From contig DBFVEH010000004.1 in the NCBI GenBank assembly GCA_048526005.1, forward strand, positions 10,072 through 74,071: 64,000 nt of DNA. Direction: 5' to 3'. Below, in pieces: positions 19,516 through 25,942 of the stretch (position 1 is its first letter; each line of letters begins with the position of its first letter). The position numbers and the translations under genes are program-made. The DNA is from QALR01 sp900552255 (GTDB taxonomy: Bacteria > Bacillota > Clostridia > Oscillospirales > CAG-272). The notes beneath the pieces are model-generated. The model worked only from the letters and a program-made list of their open reading frames with translations, made no database searches and was not told the origin of the DNA.

Positions 19516-20844
19516 TTAACATAAAACGGATTTACAATCTTCCGATGAAAGCCATTCTTTTTTCTCGAATTTACACAAAAATAATCTTTCTTCAATTACG
19601 GCTACGATCAAATGCACCACCATACCGAAGCCGAACATCAGTATAATAACATCCATAGAAAAAGTGATGATACCAGTCCGGTACAATATATAAAAAATAC
19701 CATAATAAATCAAATTCACAACCAACGAATTGATCGCATTATACGTCGTTTTGCCTAATCCGATAAAGATATTATCCATTACCGCACTCCCGGCATATGC
19801 CACATAGAACGGGACAAGCTTGATCGTGATCAAAAAGATTTCGTCAGCGTTTCCCAAATGCTCAGCATAGCGATAAAACGGCGTCCATAAAGGTATCGTT
19901 ATCGCCCAAACGGCAACGGCGGCAGCCGCGATAAAATAGTAATTCCAATGTTTTAATTTATGATAGCCGTCCTTACAGTCATGCCGAATGACCTGCGACA
20001 ACGCAGATATCGGGATCAGCAGCCATCCCCAAATAAAATTATTTGCAATCCAATAATTGCCCTGCTCGGCCACCATATTCACCATTTTGCAAACAACAAG
20101 CGCATATATCAAATTATCTATAAATTGCTGCCCTCCTGAAAACACACCAGTCCTGCACCATCCCTTAAAAACAGACAAGTCGCTTTTGCGCAACCAACAT
20201 GGCTCAATATATTTTTGAACATGTAAAACTATATAACTTGCAGCCGCAAGAATCGCGTTTACGATGATATTGGAAACAGCAGCGCCGTAAATGCCCATAT
20301 TCGGAATCAGCGCAAAATCGACAATTAGAGACATAACCGTTTTTACCGCCAAAAATATGTATACATTTTTTTCTTTCCCTACTACAACGAAAACGACATT
20401 GATAAAATTTACAGTTATGCCGGCCATAAAAGCAATGGTTTCAAGCTTAAGATAACGATCGACTGCCGTTATATCGATCTCATTAGGGTTCATTGCCTTA
20501 ATCAAGACAATACCATAAAAAAGTACGCCTACCGAAAACAAGGTATAAATAAAAAGCGTTATCAGTCCCGTTTTAAAAGTATACCTTGCAAAATTTTTTC
20601 CGTCGCCGCTCAATATCTTGTTTAGAACAGAATACAGCGGTATAATCAGAAACGCCCGCAGCGTTTCATCGATCAGATCAAACCATTCCATTTGGCCGAT
20701 CACATCAAATGCGGGATCCTGGCCGCTTGACGAAATAAGAAAAGTCTTAACCGTTTGATAAATTGCAGGAACAAAAGCCAGCGCACACAGCGCTGCAAAT
20801 AAACGCCAATGAAAGCGTTTAAGGTCTCCAAATTTTTCTCTCAT
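19516..20844 (-). CDS. MATE-like / polysaccharide-flippase-like membrane transporter
   Basis: 442 aa with about 12 hydrophobic segments and the two-bundle arrangement of the MOP superfamily. The pattern of short loops and the segment GLGKTTYNAINSLVVNLIYYG near the sixth helix of the second half resemble MATE proteins. The substrate is unknown. It is more AT-rich than the core genes. GAGGGGATC precedes the ATG. A long structured leader with a 9-codon open frame lies upstream. Confidence 0.85.
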   Translation of the reverse strand: MREKFGDLKRFHWRLFAALCALAFVPAIYQTVKTFLISSSGQDPAFDVIGQMEWFDLIDETLRAFLIIPLYSVLNKILSGDGKNFARYTFKTGLITLFIYTLFSVGVLFYGIVLIKAMNPNEIDITAVDRYLKLETIAFMAGITVNFINVVFVVVGKEKNVYIFLAVKTVMSLIVDFALIPNMGIYGAAVSNIIVNAILAAASYIVLHVQKYIEPCWLRKSDLSVFKGWCRTGVFSGGQQFIDNLIYALVVCKMVNMVAEQGNYWIANNFIWGWLLIPISALSQVIRHDCKDGYHKLKHWNYYFIAAAAVAVWAITIPLWTPFYRYAEHLGNADEIFLITIKLVPFYVAYAGSAVMDNIFIGLGKTTYNAINSLVVNLIYYGIFYILYRTGIITFSMDVIILMFGFGMVVHLIVAVIEERLFLCKFEKKEWLSSEDCKSVLC

Positions 20845-20859
20845 GATCCCCTCAAATAA

Positions 20860-21083
20860 GCCCTGTATATTGATCTATACCTAACGAAATTTCATATCAC
20901 AATAAAGGGTTTGACAACATGCAGCAGCAATTCCGCCGGCCGCAGCCATTGCCAAACATAAACAACGTACGATCGGAAATGAGGTGGTCTGCGGTACCGG
21001 CAGGAGCTAAACTCACCTACATCAGCGCCTTAATCAGACGTTTCATGAGGCACCACCTCCTTTTACATGCTCGCGCGTCAAGC
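20860..21083 (-). promoter_or_regulatory. Structured leader of the MATE-like gene, with short open frame MKRLIKALM
   Basis: Transcript expected from the promoter at 21090-21118. A GGAGG (21056-21060) lies 9 nt before an ATG at 21046 that encodes nine residues and a stop (21017). The ribosome site is part of GAGGTGGT (21059-21052), which can pair with ACCACCTC (20988-20981) 64 nt downstream. This is the layout of a translation-coupled or attenuation leader. No known riboswitch class was recognised. Confidence 0.45.
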
Positions 21084-21089
21084 AAATAT

Positions 21090-21118
21090 ATTCTATCATA
21101 CTTTTCTTATTATGTAAA
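21090..21118 (-). promoter_or_regulatory. Probable promoter of the MATE-like gene
   Basis: Minus strand TTTACA, 17 nt, TAGAAT. Confidence 0.55.
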
Positions 21119-21172
21119 TATCTTCATTTTAATATCTATATTTTACAGAAAAATATTTCCTATCATATATAG

Positions 21173-21198
21173 CAAAAGGCGGCTTCATGCTGCCTTTT
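21173..21198 (+). terminator. Terminator-like hairpin
   Basis: AAAGGCGGC and GCTGCCTTTT with one mismatch. No plus-strand gene ends here. Confidence 0.5.
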
Positions 21199-21228
21199 CC
21201 AATCAACTGAAAAGCCAACATACACTTA

Positions 21229-21260
21229 AAGAGAACCAAATTGCTTCGGTTCTCTTTTTC
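21229..21260 (+). terminator. Terminator directly before the toxin promoter
   Basis: AAGAGAACC paired with GGTTCTCTT, then T-rich DNA. It insulates the promoter at 21261. Confidence 0.7.
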
Positions 21261-21289
21261 TTGACAGAATATGACAAAAATGCTATAAG
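21261..21289 (+). promoter_or_regulatory. Promoter of the small toxin-like gene
   Basis: TTGACA, 17 nt, TATAAG. Confidence 0.8.
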
Positions 21290-21379
21290 CAAATCGGAGT
21301 TACCATAACGGTGGCGGTCGCTTCCTCGATTTGAGGGAGAGCGTTTCTTTTGCTCCCTCGACGAGAGGGGGTGATGCCG

Positions 21380-21466
21380 GTGTATCTTACGCTTTCGGAC
21401 TTGATTGCGATCCTCGCTTTTCTTGTTCTCTATGCGCAATACATACAAGCACAAAAAAAGAAATAA
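21380..21466 (+). CDS. Candidate type I toxin (holin-like membrane peptide, 28 aa)
   Basis: Encodes MYLTLSDLIAILAFLVLY followed by AQYIQAQKKK: one membrane helix with a basic C-terminus, as in the small holin-like toxins of Firmicutes. GAGGGGGTGAT precedes GTG 21380 with 8-nt spacing; ATG 21374 in the same frame is too close to it. The mRNA shows the folding typical of such toxins. Its 5' end CGGTCGCTTCC (21315-21325) is the exact complement of GGAAGCGACCG (21514-21524) near the 3' end, which can instead form a local hairpin with 21528-21537. A 12-bp stem joins 21458-21469 and 21487-21498. Toxicity and an antisense RNA are inferred. Confidence 0.6.
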   Translation: MYLTLSDLIAILAFLVLYAQYIQAQKKK

Positions 21467-21537
21467 CCGCCCAGCTACCAACTTAACGGTTATTTCTTAA
21501 AACCAATATTTTGGGAAGCGACCGTCATCGGTAGCTT
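21458..21537 (+). terminator. 3' hairpins of the toxin-like mRNA
   Basis: AAGAAATAACCG pairs with CGGTTATTTCTT across the stop codon. GAAGCGACCG pairs with CGGTAGCTTC, followed by a T-rich run. The second hairpin competes with the 5'-3' pairing. Confidence 0.6.
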
Positions 21538-21601
21538 CTTCTGTTATTATATTACATCAAGAATTCGGAAATGTCAAGTTTTTTGTGTTATTCTTTTTTC
21601 A

Positions 21602-21800
21602 ATGTCTTCGATTGCTTCCATAGCTTATGATCGTATCAATTCAACGGCACCGAAAGGAGAAAAAGAGGAAATCAAAGCACATGTGGAAGAATACGACAGC
21701 GGAAGCGTAAATGGATTCATACAAAGAGCGGTCAAAGAGACGATGGAGCGAGACAAGGCAATCAGAAAAGCCATAGAAAAGCGGGACGGCGCAGAAAACC
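21602..21800 (+). pseudogene. Remnant of a ribbon-helix-helix (Arc-like) protein gene
   Basis: Residues 8-60 of this frame (YDRINSTAPKGEKEEIKAHV, then SVNGFIQRAVKETMERDKA) match the pattern of small Arc/MetJ-type proteins common on phages and conjugative elements. The usual N-terminal residues are replaced, no ribosome site is present, and after about residue 65 the frame runs into hairpin-rich DNA (to 22060) that does not look coding. Read as a decayed gene of a lost mobile element. Confidence 0.5.
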
Positions 21801-21817
21801 AATGGGAAAAAATCCAC

Positions 21818-22026
21818 TTCCCGCGGGAAAGCCGGCAGTCTTGCCGGCTTTTAGAGCGTCCGCAGACGCGGAAGAAAAAAGCTCATGCACTTCCCAGTCG
21901 CACAAGCAGAGTGCGGGAGGTAAAGACCAAGAGCAGCACGGACATAGCGTTCGCCCTTTCCAAGCCCAGCGCGCCAGAGCGCGCAAAACGGGGCGAGAAA
22001 GCCGCAGATTCGCGGCGATCGCCCCG
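21818..22026. repeat. Hairpin-mosaic segment A
   Basis: A run of short, mostly perfect hairpins: 21818-21829, 21831-21848, 21856-21869, 21969-21984, and a nested pair 21989-22026 (outer CGGGGCGA, inner GCCGC) followed by TTCTTTTT. This is not ordinary coding DNA. See the similar segment at 45575-46053. Confidence 0.55.
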
Positions 22027-22058
22027 TTCTTTTTGCCGAGAAAAAAGAAAGAAAAATT

Positions 22059-22095
22059 GACACCCAAATGACACCCGGACACCTGATTTGACACC
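22059..22095. repeat. Four direct copies of GACACC near tRNA-Ser
   Basis: Copies start at 22059, 22070, 22078 and 22090, about 120 nt from the tRNA 3' end. Clustered short repeats of this kind resemble integrase arm-binding sites. Confidence 0.4.
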
Positions 22096-22154
22096 TGAAA
22101 ATATCATAAAATAACATGCAAAAGCATGAAATATCACGAGCGAAAAAGAAGAGG

Positions 22155-22198
22155 AAAAAGCAGTCACCGCCTGAAAAATCAGGCGGTGACTGCTTTTT
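22155..22198 (-). terminator. Bidirectional terminator of tRNA-Ser
   Basis: 20-bp perfect stem (22155-22174 with 22179-22198) with T runs on both strands. Confidence 0.85.
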
Positions 22199-22214
22199 CC
22201 TGCCACTTCGTGGC

Positions 22215-22305
22215 TGGCGGAGAAGGAGAGATTCGAACTCTCGAGGCGTTTTACCGCCTACACGATTTCCAGTCGTGCGCCCTCGACCAACTAAGCGACT
22301 TCTCC
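22215..22305 (-). tRNA. tRNA-Ser (anticodon GGA)
   Basis: 91 nt including an encoded CCA. It has a 7-bp acceptor stem GGAGAAG/CTTCTCC, anticodon loop CTGGAAA (GGA), the long variable arm typical of serine tRNAs and the T-loop TTCGAAT. Has its own promoter and terminator. Its 3' side borders decayed accessory DNA. Confidence 0.96.
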
Positions 22306-22356
22306 AAAACAATATCGCATATCCGAAACAAAAGCATCCACTCGGACAGCTTTGTT

Positions 22357-22385
22357 ATTTTATCACAGTTTTTCTCACAAGTCAA
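22357..22385 (-). promoter_or_regulatory. tRNA-Ser promoter
   Basis: Minus strand TTGACT, 17 nt, TAAAAT. Confidence 0.8.
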
Positions 22386-22486
22386 GATTTTATGAGAACT
22401 TTTTTTAAAATCATACGTTTTTACATATGCCCGACAGAAAAATCACATCGACAATAAAAATTTTTTTGGAAAATTTTGAAAAATAC

Positions 22487-22536
22487 TTGACATTTGCGTT
22501 TTTCGTGCTATACTATTAACAGTAATGATTATTGTT
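22487..22536 (+). promoter_or_regulatory. perR promoter with PerR-like operator
   Basis: TTGACA (22487), 16 nt, TATACT (22509). The near-palindrome AACAGTAAT-G-ATTATTGTT (22518-22536) covers the expected +1 and matches the layout of PerR/Fur boxes, so autoregulation is likely. Confidence 0.75.
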
Positions 22537-22553
22537 ATCAAGGCGGTGATGAT

Positions 22554-22934
22554 ATGCAGAGGTATTCCAAGCAGCGCGCGGCGATTTTAAGCAATCTCCG
22601 TTCGCGTTATGATCACCCGACCGCCGACATGATTTACGCGGACTTGAAGCAGGAAAATCCGAAGCTCAGCCTCGGAACCGTATACCGAAACCTTTCCCTG
22701 CTCTGCGAAGCCGGTGAAATCCTGAAGGTCGGCACCGCTGTGGACGGCAAGGAACGTTACGACGGACACACGCACCCGCATGCGCATTTTTTCTGTGAAC
22801 GGTGCGGCGACGTTTATGACATCACAGCCTATTTCGATGTCTGCGCGATCGAAAAGGAGATCGGCGCGAAAATCAATTACGCAAGCAATACATTGCGCGG
22901 CACCTGCCGCAAATGTCTTGATAAACAAAAATAA
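22554..22934 (+). CDS. perR: Peroxide-responsive repressor, Fur family (PerR)
   Basis: 126 aa from ATG 22554 (AGGCGGTGAT upstream); the longer frame to 22494 lies in the promoter. N-terminal winged helix with HPTADMIYADL and GTVYRNLSLL. The C-terminal dimer domain has RYDGHTHPHAHFFCERCG and the second zinc pair CRKC. The Asp in RYDGHTHPHAH marks the PerR branch, which senses peroxide by Fe-catalysed histidine oxidation. The operon partner is reverse rubrerythrin, a classical PerR target. Confidence 0.93.
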   Translation: MQRYSKQRAAILSNLRSRYDHPTADMIYADLKQENPKLSLGTVYRNLSLLCEAGEILKVGTAVDGKERYDGHTHPHAHFFCERCGDVYDITAYFDVCAIEKEIGAKINYASNTLRGTCRKCLDKQK

Positions 22935-22958
22935 TTTTTTATTAGGAGGAACAATACA

Positions 22959-23504
22959 ATGGCAAAATGGGTATGTAAGGTATGCGGCTACATTCATGAG
23001 GGTGATACCCCTCCGGAAAGATGTCCTCAGTGCGGCGTCCCCGCGGACAAATTTGAAAAGGTAGAAGAAACGAGCACGTCTTGGGCAACAGAGCATGTTG
23101 TCGGCATCACAGAAGGGGTTTCTCAGGATATCATCGACGATCTGCGCTCGAACTTCAACGGCGAATGCTCCGAGGTCGGCATGTATCTTGCGATGGCAAG
23201 AGTCGCTTTCCGTGAAGGCTACCCGGAAATCGGTCTTTACTGGGAGAAAGCAGCCTATGAGGAAGCCGAGCACGCCGCGAAATTCGCAGAGATCCTCGGC
23301 GAGGTCGTGACCCCCAGCACAAAGAAAAATCTCGAAATGCGTGTCGCCGCGGAAAACGGCGCCACAGCAGGAAAATTCGATCTTGCTAAGCGTGCAAAGG
23401 CCGCCAATCTCGACGCCATCCATGACACGGTTCATGAAATGGCGAAGGACGAAGCTCGCCATGGCAGAGCCTTTGAAGGACTTCTAAAGAGATATTTCGG
23501 TTGA
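22959..23504 (+). CDS. Reverse rubrerythrin (N-terminal rubredoxin, C-terminal diiron domain)
   Basis: 181 aa NAD(P)H-linked peroxide/oxygen scavenger of anaerobes. The rubredoxin part is at the N-terminus (Cys6, Cys9, Cys22, Cys25), the reverse of classical rubrerythrin. The ferritin-like part carries the diiron ligands in NGECSEVGMYL, YEEAEHAAKFAE and KDEARHGRAFE. ATTAGGAGGAACAATACA precedes the ATG. It follows perR by 24 nt and ends in a strong terminator. This pair is known from clostridia that tolerate brief aeration. Confidence 0.95.
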   Translation: MAKWVCKVCGYIHEGDTPPERCPQCGVPADKFEKVEETSTSWATEHVVGITEGVSQDIIDDLRSNFNGECSEVGMYLAMARVAFREGYPEIGLYWEKAAYEEAEHAAKFAEILGEVVTPSTKKNLEMRVAAENGATAGKFDLAKRAKAANLDAIHDTVHEMAKDEARHGRAFEGLLKRYFG

Positions 23505-23513
23505 TTCTCCGAT

Positions 23514-23549
23514 AAAAAATGGGCTGACAACAAGGTCAGCCCATTTTTT
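23514..23549 (+). terminator. Terminator of the perR operon
   Basis: TGGGCTGAC paired with GTCAGCCCA, followed by six T. Confidence 0.9.
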
Positions 23550-23598
23550 ATCATCAAACAAATATTGACAGTTTTTTAAAATTTTCTACAAAAATATC

Positions 23599-23627
23599 TT
23601 GACAATATCCATCATAGACATTATAAT
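23599..23627 (+). promoter_or_regulatory. Consensus promoter before structured RNA copy 1
   Basis: TTGACA, 17 nt, TATAAT. Transcription expected near 23634, 15 nt before the first RNA unit. No protein gene follows on this strand for 1.6 kb. Confidence 0.85.
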
Positions 23628-23648
23628 GGAAGCATATAAAGATATATA

Positions 23649-23730
23649 GGCAGATTGCCGCACTTGCAATACGGCAACCTTGCATCGAGTGTGGAAGCAC
23701 CCTATACAACCGGATGACCGGCCCCCGTCA
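23649..23730 (+). ncRNA. Structured RNA element, copy 1
   Basis: 82-nt unit. Helix 1 pairs units 2-5 with 32-35 and 7-12 with 24-29, closing an invariant 11-nt loop CACTTGCAATA. Helix 2 is GAGTG/CACCC around TGGAAG. Helix 3 is CCGG/CCGG with a 4-nt loop. Copy 2 aligns without gaps; three base pairs in helix 1 change on both sides. It is followed by the terminator at 23820. No known riboswitch consensus was recognised. It may be a riboswitch-like switch or an independent small RNA. Confidence 0.72.
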
Positions 23731-23819
23731 GTAGAGTAACATATTCTGGAAGTTTTGGCAAGTGGTCTTCGGAAATAGGTTTTATTGTTATGGATTTTTT
23801 CGGGTTTTTCCCCGTTTGT

Positions 23820-23870
23820 CCGTGCAAGTCTGCGTCTCCCGCACTTGCACGGTTTTTTATTTTTTTGTCA
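23820..23870 (+). terminator. Terminator downstream of RNA copy 1, sharing sequence with its loop
   Basis: CCGTGCAAGT paired with ACTTGCACGG, with an inner TGCG/CGCA, then TTTTTTATTTTTTT. The 3' arm contains CGCACTTGCA, identical to 10 nt of RNA copy 1, so the 5' arm could pair with either. Confidence 0.85.
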
Positions 23871-24100
23871 ATCCTCTCTGTGTACTGTTTTTCACATTTT
23901 CAGTACACGTGTTTTTCCTTTTCATTTACGGTGCGGAGCAACTCCCCCCGCTCCGCGCCGGACGATTCTGCCGAAACTGTCTTTTCGCCCTATTTTACCT
24001 CGAAGAGACATTTTCGGCTTATCATAAGATTTCTCGTTCCCATCAAATTCAGTAAAAAACAGACCAAAGAGTTCATCTGTCGTAAAAACAGAAAACCGCC

Positions 24101-24182
24101 GGCAGGTCACAGCACTTGCAATACTGTGACCCTGCTTCGGGTGTGGAAGCACCCTGCGCAACCGGAAATCCGGCACCAACGG
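24101..24182 (+). ncRNA. Structured RNA element, copy 2
   Basis: Gap-free 82-nt homologue of copy 1 with the same 11-nt loop and TGGAAG hairpin. Helix 1 is TCACAG/CTGTGA instead of TTGCCG/CGGCAA, which keeps pairing. No promoter is obvious just upstream. Downstream, GTGCAGGT (24271-24278) could pair with ACTTGCAC (24355-24362), a second copy of the loop sequence. Confidence 0.7.
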
Positions 24183-24359
24183 TATAGGGGTATTGTATCA
24201 CGTTTCCCTTCTCTTTGCAAGAGAATAATTGGAAATATCTACATATCCGGCGTATTTGGGGAAGTACGTCGTGCAGGTCACGTTATGCCGCACGGCTTTA
24301 TCGGATGGAAGGGTTCGTTTTGCGGATATTTCCGGCGTAAACCCGCCGGTGATAGACTT

Positions 24360-24456
24360 GCACGCGGGGTTTCATAAGCGGCAAAAGCATTGTTTTCGTC
24401 GGATTTCAACGCTTCCTACCGCAGGAAAATCCCGCGTGCGGTATTTTGTTTTTTCC
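24360..24456 (+). terminator. Possible terminator after RNA copy 2
   Basis: GCACGCGGGGTTT (24360-24372) pairs with AAATCCCGCGTGC (24427-24439) around a 54-nt insert, followed by TATTTTGTTTTTT. Confidence 0.45.
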
Positions 24457-24620
24457 GGTGAACTTTATGCCGTGACCTTGCCGCGGGACGCTGTTCATGA
24501 CGGTGTTTCCGCGGTAGGGGTTGGTGTAAGGTTCCCTTTCCAGTTTATATATTTATGGGGAGATGTTTCTCCGCTTTTTTCATGTTGCTTTCTCTCTTTT
24601 ATTTTTAATCCTTCATTTTT

Positions 24621-24657
24621 ATAAAAAGCGCCACCGTGTTACCGCGGGGCGCTTTTT
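24621..24657. terminator. Bidirectional terminator
   Basis: AAAAAGCGCC with GGCGCTTTTT; serves the minus-strand gene at 24688. Confidence 0.8.
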
Positions 24658-24687
24658 ATCGATACGGGAACCGAACGCTGTGTGCCT

Positions 24688-25062
24688 TTAAGCTGATTTG
24701 CTCACGCCATATATATAAAGCGCAGGCAAAGCAACCGGAATCACACCGCTGATCACCGTCCACACAGTGGGACCGTTCATGATCGTCGTGAAAAGCGTGA
24801 CAATCGCAAGCGCCAAAATGATCAATCCAAGGATTCCGCAAAGCGTTTTGTTCTTGCATTTAAAGCCGAAATATCCCGCGGCAAATTCAAGCACAGCGCA
24901 TACCCAGCCGGCGCCTGCCGCAAGATATCCCATGCCGGAAATCACAATCGTTTCACCGACAAGAGAAAGAATCGACGCCACGATAAAGTAAATACCGTAA
25001 ACAATAAACAAAACGGAAACGATTTTCAAAAGAAGCGTCGAGCGCGATTTCGTTTTTGACAT
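24688..25062 (-). CDS. Four-helix integral membrane protein
   Basis: 124 aa with hydrophobic segments at about residues 12-32, 40-62, 74-93 and 97-119, and a basic N-terminus (SKTKSRST). No polar catalytic residues are conserved to the eye. GAAAGGACCTTTGTT precedes the ATG. Function unknown; the size recalls small DoxX-like or DUF-type four-helix proteins. Confidence 0.75.
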   Translation of the reverse strand: MSKTKSRSTLLLKIVSVLFIVYGIYFIVASILSLVGETIVISGMGYLAAGAGWVCAVLEFAAGYFGFKCKNKTLCGILGLIILALAIVTLFTTIMNGPTVWTVISGVIPVALPALYIYGVSKSA

Positions 25063-25225
25063 AACAAAGGTCCTTTCTGTAAAAAATAATCATAATAATT
25101 ACATGTCTATGTAATTTCAAGATTAAGTATACACAATCGAATATAAAAAATCAACATTTTTTTCAAATTTTATTCATTTTTTCCGGAAAATGAAATTAAT
25201 AAAAACATTTTGGAAAATCCGAATA

Positions 25226-25254
25226 TTGACACCTGTTTTTCTATATGATATGAT
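25226..25254 (+). promoter_or_regulatory. Promoter of the DUF975 gene
   Basis: TTGACA, 17 nt, TATGAT. Confidence 0.8.
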
Positions 25255-25316
25255 AGGCATGACTTCACATACGGCGGGATGTCATATTTTATTATTATTT
25301 TGAAAGGGACTTTACT

Positions 25317-25892
25317 ATGCTACCCAACTATCAAATCAAGACCGAAGCCAAGGCTGCGCTTTCCGGAAACTGGGGCAACGCTATCGGGATCTGGCTCGTC
25401 GGCACGGTCATCATGGCTTTGCTCTCAAGTACCTTTTTCGGCGTTTTCTTAACAGGCGTTATCGTCTATGGCGTCTCGGCAGCCTTTGCCACCCTGATCC
25501 GCACCAAGCGCACCAATTTTGATATTTTGTTCAGCGGATTCCAAAATTTCGGCACCACCTGCGTCGCCGGAATCCTTCAGGGGATCTATATTTTCCTTTG
25601 GTCTCTGCTCTTTCTCATCCCCGGAATCGTCAAAAGCTATTCCTATGCGATGACCTATTATATTATCCTCGACAATCCGAATCTTTCTGCAAATGAAGCG
25701 ATCACAGAAAGCCGCAAGCTCATGTACGGGAAAAAGTGGAAGCTCTTCTGCCTCGATTTCAGCTTCATCGGCTGGATTTTGCTTACCGCCTTGACCTTCG
25801 GCCTTCTTTCCCTTTATGTGCAGCCGTATCATGAAGCCGCAAGAGCGCGCTTCTATGAGGACATCAAGGCGCAGCCGACTGTAGAGGGATGA
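25317..25892 (+). CDS. DUF975 family membrane protein
   Basis: 191 aa. The start YQIKTEAKAALSGNWGNAIG and the later FLIPGIVKSYSYAMTYYIILDNPNLSA block with AITESRKLMYGKKWKLF are hallmarks of DUF975. Four to five membrane segments. Role unknown. GAAAGGGACTTTACT precedes the ATG. It ends in a hairpin shared with the convergent galE. Confidence 0.93.
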   Translation: MLPNYQIKTEAKAALSGNWGNAIGIWLVGTVIMALLSSTFFGVFLTGVIVYGVSAAFATLIRTKRTNFDILFSGFQNFGTTCVAGILQGIYIFLWSLLFLIPGIVKSYSYAMTYYIILDNPNLSANEAITESRKLMYGKKWKLFCLDFSFIGWILLTALTFGLLSLYVQPYHEAARARFYEDIKAQPTVEG

Positions 25893-25906
25893 TATTTTAA
25901 AGCATA

Positions 25907-25940
25907 GAGAAAGACGGGAGCTTTCGCTCCCGTCTTTCTC
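25907..25940. terminator. Hairpin between DUF975 gene and galE
   Basis: 15-bp perfect stem GAGAAAGACGGGAGC with TTTC loop; weak T run on both sides. The stop region of galE lies at its edge. Confidence 0.65.
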
Positions 25941-25942
25941 TA

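Noticed and set aside
20860..21060. Magnesium (M-box) riboswitch before the MATE-like gene
   Set aside because: A short GUAGGUGAG..CUCCU stretch resembles part of the M-box, but the length and the remaining conserved blocks do not fit.
20919..21308. 129-aa open frame on the plus strand
   Set aside because: It runs through the MATE leader, two terminators and a promoter; no ribosome site.
23762..24624. Several 80-195-aa open frames in the RNA region
   Set aside because: They overlap each other in all frames, cross the structured RNA and terminators, lack ribosome sites and have Phe/Cys/Arg-rich shadow composition.
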